DNA from: DASXZH01 sp963829965
Lineage (GTDB): Bacteria; Armatimonadota; Fimbriimonadia; Fimbriimonadales; Fimbriimonadaceae
Assembly: GCA_963829965.1 (NCBI GenBank)
Contig: CAWHLK010000057.1
Coordinates: 124,001-188,000 of the forward strand
DNA length: 64,000 nt
Reading direction: 5' to 3'
The position numbers and the translations under genes are program-made. Position 1 is the stretch's first letter, and each line of letters begins with the position of its first letter. Positions 60,846-64,000 of this stretch are shown one piece after another. The notes beneath the pieces are model-generated. The model saw only the letters and a program-made list of their open reading frames with translations. It searched no databases and was not told where the DNA came from.

Positions 60846-62081
60846 GTGTTGGAAAGCGGCCTTGAGCAAGTGAACTCAGTCATGAGCGATGATGGCGTAC
60901 GCCAGATGCTCTTGCTTGCCGAAAGGTTGCGTGAGCAACATGGCGGCGAGTTGGACGACGCCGCAATCCTCGCCGTCGCCGAAGCCACCGGCGCTACCCC
61001 CGAATATGTTCGCCTCGTAGTCCGGATGCTTCCCGAAAAGAAGCAAAAACTCCTCGGCCACGTTCGAAGCGCCTTCCTCACCATGGAGCCGGAAGTTCGC
61101 CGGCACGTGTTCACCGGCGTCATCGCCACCGTTTCCGGCCTCTTGTCGGTTCTTTCCATGCGGGTGGCCAACGGAGAGAACCTGTTTGGCACCCTTATGC
61201 TGGTCATGATGGGTTTTGGCGTGTGGAACGTCAGCATCAGCAAGGAACCCCGCGTCGCCGCGATCTCGGGCGCCATATTCGGCGGCATTTTCTTCGTCAG
61301 CCAGGCTTTGTTCCTTTGGGTGGGTTCGCTGCTGCATCCGTTTAGGGAAAGTTCGGCGGAGTCGTTGATTCTCATTCCGTATGTGGTGGGAGGCGGGTTG
61401 CTCGGCCTTCTTTCGCAACGGCTCGTCCACCGATTCCAGGGGAAATTCGGCATCCGCGACCCCATGATCGAGCGCCAAGACTTGCTCCGCCAACTGGTGG
61501 AACTCCAGGACAAGCTCCGCGTCGGCGAGCAAAGCATGACCTTCTTGAGCCTGGACATCGTGGGGTCCACCAAGATGAAAGCCAACGCCGACCCCCTCAG
61601 CGTGGAGTTCACTTTTACCGAATATCACCAGTTTGTGGATGTGATCACCCGGAAATACGGCGGCCGCGTCCATTCCACCGCAGGAGACGGCGTAACCTGC
61701 GCTTTTCCCCACCCTCAACAGGCGTTCGCAGCCGCGAAGAACGTCCAAACCGGAATTGTCGAGCTGAACACCTTCCGAAACAAGCTGGGAACGCCAATTG
61801 TGCTTCGAGCAGGAATCCACTCGGGCTCGGTAAACGCGCCAACCGACGATATCAAATCCGTGAACTTCGCCCACGTGATCGACGTGGCCGCCCACCTTCA
61901 GCACTGCTGCCCGCCGGGGGGAATCGCGGTGAGCGAAGAAGCGGTGAAGCTGCTTCCCATGGGACCGACCAGCGTGGGAAACAATCGAATCGACACGGAA
62001 GACTGCGCCGCCTATATCTGGGAACCCAAAAGCAAGGCCCCGCAGCTAACAGCTTCCGCTCCGCCTCCACCGCCTATCTGA
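60846..62081 (+). CDS. Membrane-bound class III adenylate/guanylate cyclase
   Basis: Makes a cyclic nucleotide second messenger. The 411-residue frame starts at TTG 60846; ATG 60882 (MSDDGVRQMLLLAER) is a better start. Residues about 15-75 are helical, then four membrane helices (about 80-195). The catalytic domain begins TFLSLDIVGSTKMKANAD (metal-binding Asp) and has GGRVHSTAGDGVTCAF (second metal-binding Asp), LRAGIHSGSV and NFAHVIDVAAHLQ. The P-rich tail is short. Lys/Asp specificity residues cannot be judged without alignment. It stands alone between two intergenic stretches; an inverted repeat CTAGAT/ATCTAG (60810-60832) lies just upstream. Confidence 0.88.
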   Translation: MLESGLEQVNSVMSDDGVRQMLLLAERLREQHGGELDDAAILAVAEATGATPEYVRLVVRMLPEKKQKLLGHVRSAFLTMEPEVRRHVFTGVIATVSGLLSVLSMRVANGENLFGTLMLVMMGFGVWNVSISKEPRVAAISGAIFGGIFFVSQALFLWVGSLLHPFRESSAESLILIPYVVGGGLLGLLSQRLVHRFQGKFGIRDPMIERQDLLRQLVELQDKLRVGEQSMTFLSLDIVGSTKMKANADPLSVEFTFTEYHQFVDVITRKYGGRVHSTAGDGVTCAFPHPQQAFAAAKNVQTGIVELNTFRNKLGTPIVLRAGIHSGSVNAPTDDIKSVNFAHVIDVAAHLQHCCPPGGIAVSEEAVKLLPMGPTSVGNNRIDTEDCAAYIWEPKSKAPQLTASAPPPPPI

Positions 62082-62125
62082 GACTGGATGTTGAGTTCCA
62101 GGCCACAAGTTTTAGGGCCGGAAAA

Positions 62126-62243
62126 ATCAAACCCAAAACCCAAAACCTAAAACCAAAACCCTAAAACCCAAAACCCAAAACCCAACACCCAAAACCCAAA
62201 ACCCAACACCCAACACCCAACACCCAACACCCAAAACCCAACC
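62126..62243. repeat. 7-bp tandem array (AAACCCA/ACACCCA)
   Basis: About 16 units of AAACCCA, with a run of ACACCCA variants towards the right end. It lies between the convergent cyclase gene and the NTF2-like gene. Confidence 0.85.
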
Positions 62244-62250
62244 TCCGCCA

Positions 62251-62736
62251 CTACATCTTTGGCAGCGGAGCCGGCTTTCCGTTCTTAAGGAACTTCTGCG
62301 ATGTATCCGCGGTGGACAGGAACTGCCAACCCTTGGCGGTCTTTACGAGCGTGTCCGCCGTGGTGCCGATGAACTCGTCCTTATCCGACTGAGCAGAAAA
62401 CGAAAGGGTGTACCGGGTGGTCACCGAGGCTTTGTTCCCGTTCACGCGAATGTTCAGAACGCTGATCCGGATATCCAGGGGCGTCTTGACCATGTCGAAT
62501 TCCTGCTTCATCTTCGCGTTGGCCTCAGTGGCGCCCATCGGTTTCATTTTGTATTCGGTGTCCGTATACCCGGGCGCTTCCAGAGCGACGACGCCGGCCA
62601 CACTCCGAGTCCTCATCGCGTGTTCAAGCTTGGCATAAGCTTCTCGAATCTGCTGGTTGTCCTTGGGCGTAGCAACCGCGGCAGAGCACAAAACCGCACC
62701 AGCGGTAAGAATTCCTGAATGTTTCACTAAGTTCAT
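62251..62736 (-). CDS. Secreted NTF2-like (DUF4440-like) protein
   Basis: From ATG 62736, preceded by GAGGG, the protein is about 161 aa with a signal peptide (MNLVKHSGILTAGAVLCSAA). The mature part has the SnoaL/DUF4440-like pattern: a first helix (IREAYAKLEHAMRTRSVAG), a beta segment with NIRVNGNKASVTTRYTLSFS and GTTADTLVKTAKGWQFLSTA. These cone-shaped folds bind small ligands or serve as scaffolds; no active site can be named. A longer frame to 62769 adds 11 residues without a signal-like character. Confidence 0.75.
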   Translation of the reverse strand: MNLVKHSGILTAGAVLCSAAVATPKDNQQIREAYAKLEHAMRTRSVAGVVALEAPGYTDTEYKMKPMGATEANAKMKQEFDMVKTPLDIRISVLNIRVNGNKASVTTRYTLSFSAQSDKDEFIGTTADTLVKTAKGWQFLSTADTSQKFLKNGKPAPLPKM

Positions 62737-62834
62737 AGATCCCTCAAGTCGGTCCTTCTGGCGAACCAATTCATTTTATCTTCAAGGTGAATCGGTTGCG
62801 ATGGCCTTGGGGCTATTGGACCTCCAAAACTCGG

Positions 62835-63190
62835 GGAGCAGCGAAACAAATTGCCCCGGAGGGCCCAAAGAGCGTAGCCGTCAGTTGAGCCGCAGGCGAC
62901 GCTGCCGGTAGCGGTTTCTCAAAATCCGGGCACGCCGGAGGTGTGCAAGAACCTTTGGACGAAATATTTCATCTCTGAGCGCAGGGCGTTTGATCCTGCG
63001 CAGGCCGTTAGCATCGCATTCACAACGCTTATATTGAACTCGGCCCGTTAGGGAAAACTGCGCTTCCCCATGCCGGAGGCATGAAACCCGGGTAGGACGC
63101 ATTTTTCGTCCAGCACCCCGGAGGCGGTGCAACCAAGGGGGTGAGCCGTAATCGGCCGCTCCCATTTTAAAACAAGGAGGCGCGAAGCGC
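62835..63190. repeat. Dispersed hairpin-rich repeat, copy 2
   Basis: It contains the core related to 30240-30281 (GTAGCCGTCAGTTGAGCC at 62874-62891, ending in CGCTGCCGGTAG at 62911) and a chain of small hairpins with 3-4 base loops: GCCC CGGA GGGC (62853-62864), GCACGCC GGA GGTGTGC (62930-62946), CATGCC GGA GGCATG (63070-63084), GCACC/GGTGC around CCCGGAGGC (63112-63130) and GAGGCGC GAA GCGCCTC (63177-63193). Arms vary while loops stay GGA or GAA. No gene is visible in 62770-63191. Confidence 0.6.
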
Positions 63191-63191
63191 C

Positions 63192-64000
63192 TCACCGCAA
63201 GAGACCGACCGTAAACCCCTGCCGCCTGATTCCCGCCACGATCTCCGGCAGCGCGGTCAGCGTATCGGAGACGCCCGCATGGAGCTGGATCTCGCACTCA
63301 GGCCGAAGGTTAGAAAGCACCCGCCGAAGCAGCTCCTTGATCCCTGGCCGCTGGAAATCATAAGGATCAACTGCATAAACTTGCACTTTTTCGCCATCTA
63401 ATCGGTCGATTTCCTCTTTGCCCGCGCGACGGATAAGAGCGGGCGCCAGCCCGGTAGCTGCAACCAACGCCCGGGTGCATTGGTCGATATCCACTTCCCG
63501 GTCGTCGTGGATCCAGGCGTGGATCTCCAGCGCATTGCCCTCCCGGACCGCCCTTTGCAGCAACTCCTTCTCTGGCAAAGCCCGGCTGCAGACGCAGAAA
63601 AAAGTGGCATGGACGTCCAGCGCGCGCAGTTCGTCCAACAAGGCATCGGATCCTGCCTTGGGAAAGTCATCGAAAGTCAAATAGACCTCGCCGCCGGTCG
63701 ACCTCGGCTTCAAAGCCTCGCGAAGACGGCTGGCCATGTCATCCGATCTCTGCACGCCATGCCCCGCCCATCTCACGACGCCGTCCGCGTCCACGATAAA
63801 GGTGTAGGGCACCCGGTCGATCCCAAGCTCGCTGGACCACGCCCCGCCGGGGTCTTTGAGCGTTTCCAGCTTGTCCATGTACGGAACATTCGATCCCAAC
63901 TCGGTCCACCGCCCATCAACCGAAACTGCAAGGTAGTCCAACGGCAAACCGCCAAGCTCCCCGGCGGTCTTCGCGACTCGAGCAAGATGCGTCTTCCACG
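63192..64000 (-). CDS. Thioredoxin-like / polysaccharide deacetylase fusion, 5' end beyond window
   Basis: The frame is open to the right edge. The first about 105 residues visible (WKTHLARVAKTAGELGG, YLAVSVDGRWTELGSNVPYM, IDRVPYTFIVDADGVVRWAG) are the C-terminal part of a TlpA-like thioredoxin domain; its CxxC would lie outside. After PRSTGGE comes a NodB-type polysaccharide deacetylase: VYLTFDDFPKAGSDALLDEL (TFDD metal/base motif), HATFFCVC, EIHAWIHDD (H-x3-H) and a C-terminal VQVYAVDPYDFQRPG segment. The domain is short, about 165 residues. The protein would probably act on surface or peptidoglycan sugars; the fusion is unusual. Confidence 0.78.
   Translation of the reverse strand, partial: WKTHLARVAKTAGELGGLPLDYLAVSVDGRWTELGSNVPYMDKLETLKDPGGAWSSELGIDRVPYTFIVDADGVVRWAGHGVQRSDDMASRLREALKPRSTGGEVYLTFDDFPKAGSDALLDELRALDVHATFFCVCSRALPEKELLQRAVREGNALEIHAWIHDDREVDIDQCTRALVAATGLAPALIRRAGKEEIDRLDGEKVQVYAVDPYDFQRPGIKELLRRVLSNLRPECEIQLHAGVSDTLTALPEIVAGIRRQGFTVGLLR

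Noticed and set aside
62126..62243. Telomere-like AAACCCA repeats, suggesting a linear end or eukaryotic contamination
   Set aside because: The repeats lie inside continuous bacterial genes on both sides and belong to a set of 7-bp arrays with other motifs in the same window.

Overview
The window reads as part of a bacterial chromosome, most likely from Armatimonadota (Fimbriimonadia-like). This is inferred from the prepilin N-terminus (FTLIELLVVIAIIAILAA followed by an FPVFAQAKAAAKAAA-type helix), the large BTAD-type ATPase/TPR regulator, and a mosaic of secreted TlpA-like and TPR-sulfotransferase proteins. No rRNA or tRNA was seen. Peptidoglycan is probably of the meso-DAP type (MurE carries DNPR), and TolC, a membrane-fusion lipoprotein and an RND pump imply an outer membrane.

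0-23 kb is a long division and cell wall (dcw) cluster on the + strand: mraZ, rsmH, an ftsL-position gene, ftsI, murE, murF, mraY, a small coupled ORF, murD, ftsW, murG, a murC-ddl fusion, ftsQ, a DUF881 gene, sbp, ftsA and ftsZ. Most junctions overlap by 4 to 50 bases. The order ftsQ-DUF881-sbp-ftsA-ftsZ resembles Firmicutes. A DUF433/DUF5615 toxin-antitoxin-like pair and a BlaI/M56 repressor-sensor pair, both on the - strand, separate ftsA from ftsZ, and ftsZ has its own promoter and terminator.

23-37.5 kb holds an IS3-family element inserted inside a 7-bp tandem array, PEP carboxylase (interrupted by an in-frame amber codon), a secreted carbohydrate-binding-like protein, a DNA adenine methylase, and an efflux operon: AbrB-type regulator, TolC, lipoprotein adaptor, and an RND permease with an inserted block of extra transmembrane helices.

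37.5-46 kb is accessory DNA on the - strand: Rhs toxin-type genes and fragments, one of them permuted, alternating with at least five copies of a TPR plus membrane-domain gene family and a small immunity-like gene. The 5' end of mutS2 exists twice, at 39.58 kb as a stub and at 45.97 kb as the intact gene. The two copies differ only at synonymous third codon positions, so much of this block looks inserted by recombination at mutS2.

46-64 kb contains mutS2, cytidine deaminase, and a probable regulon. A SARP/BTAD regulator gene is flanked by two TPR-sulfotransferase genes. Three neighbouring promoters (two for secreted TlpA-like redox proteins, one for a prepilin-like gene) share ATTTCAC direct repeats with a 12-bp period, placed exactly 10 bp upstream of a TATNAT -10 box. 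This is the layout SARP activators use, and it is the best candidate for an undescribed regulatory system here. A membrane class III cyclase, an NTF2-like protein and a thioredoxin-polysaccharide deacetylase fusion close the window.

Many conserved genes (ftsI, murF, murD, the methylase, tolC, RND, prepilin, sulfotransferase) carry single-base frameshifts. Most of those that can be resolved are one-base insertions, often in short homopolymers, so residual sequencing error is likely. Frameshift and pseudogene calls should be read with that in mind.
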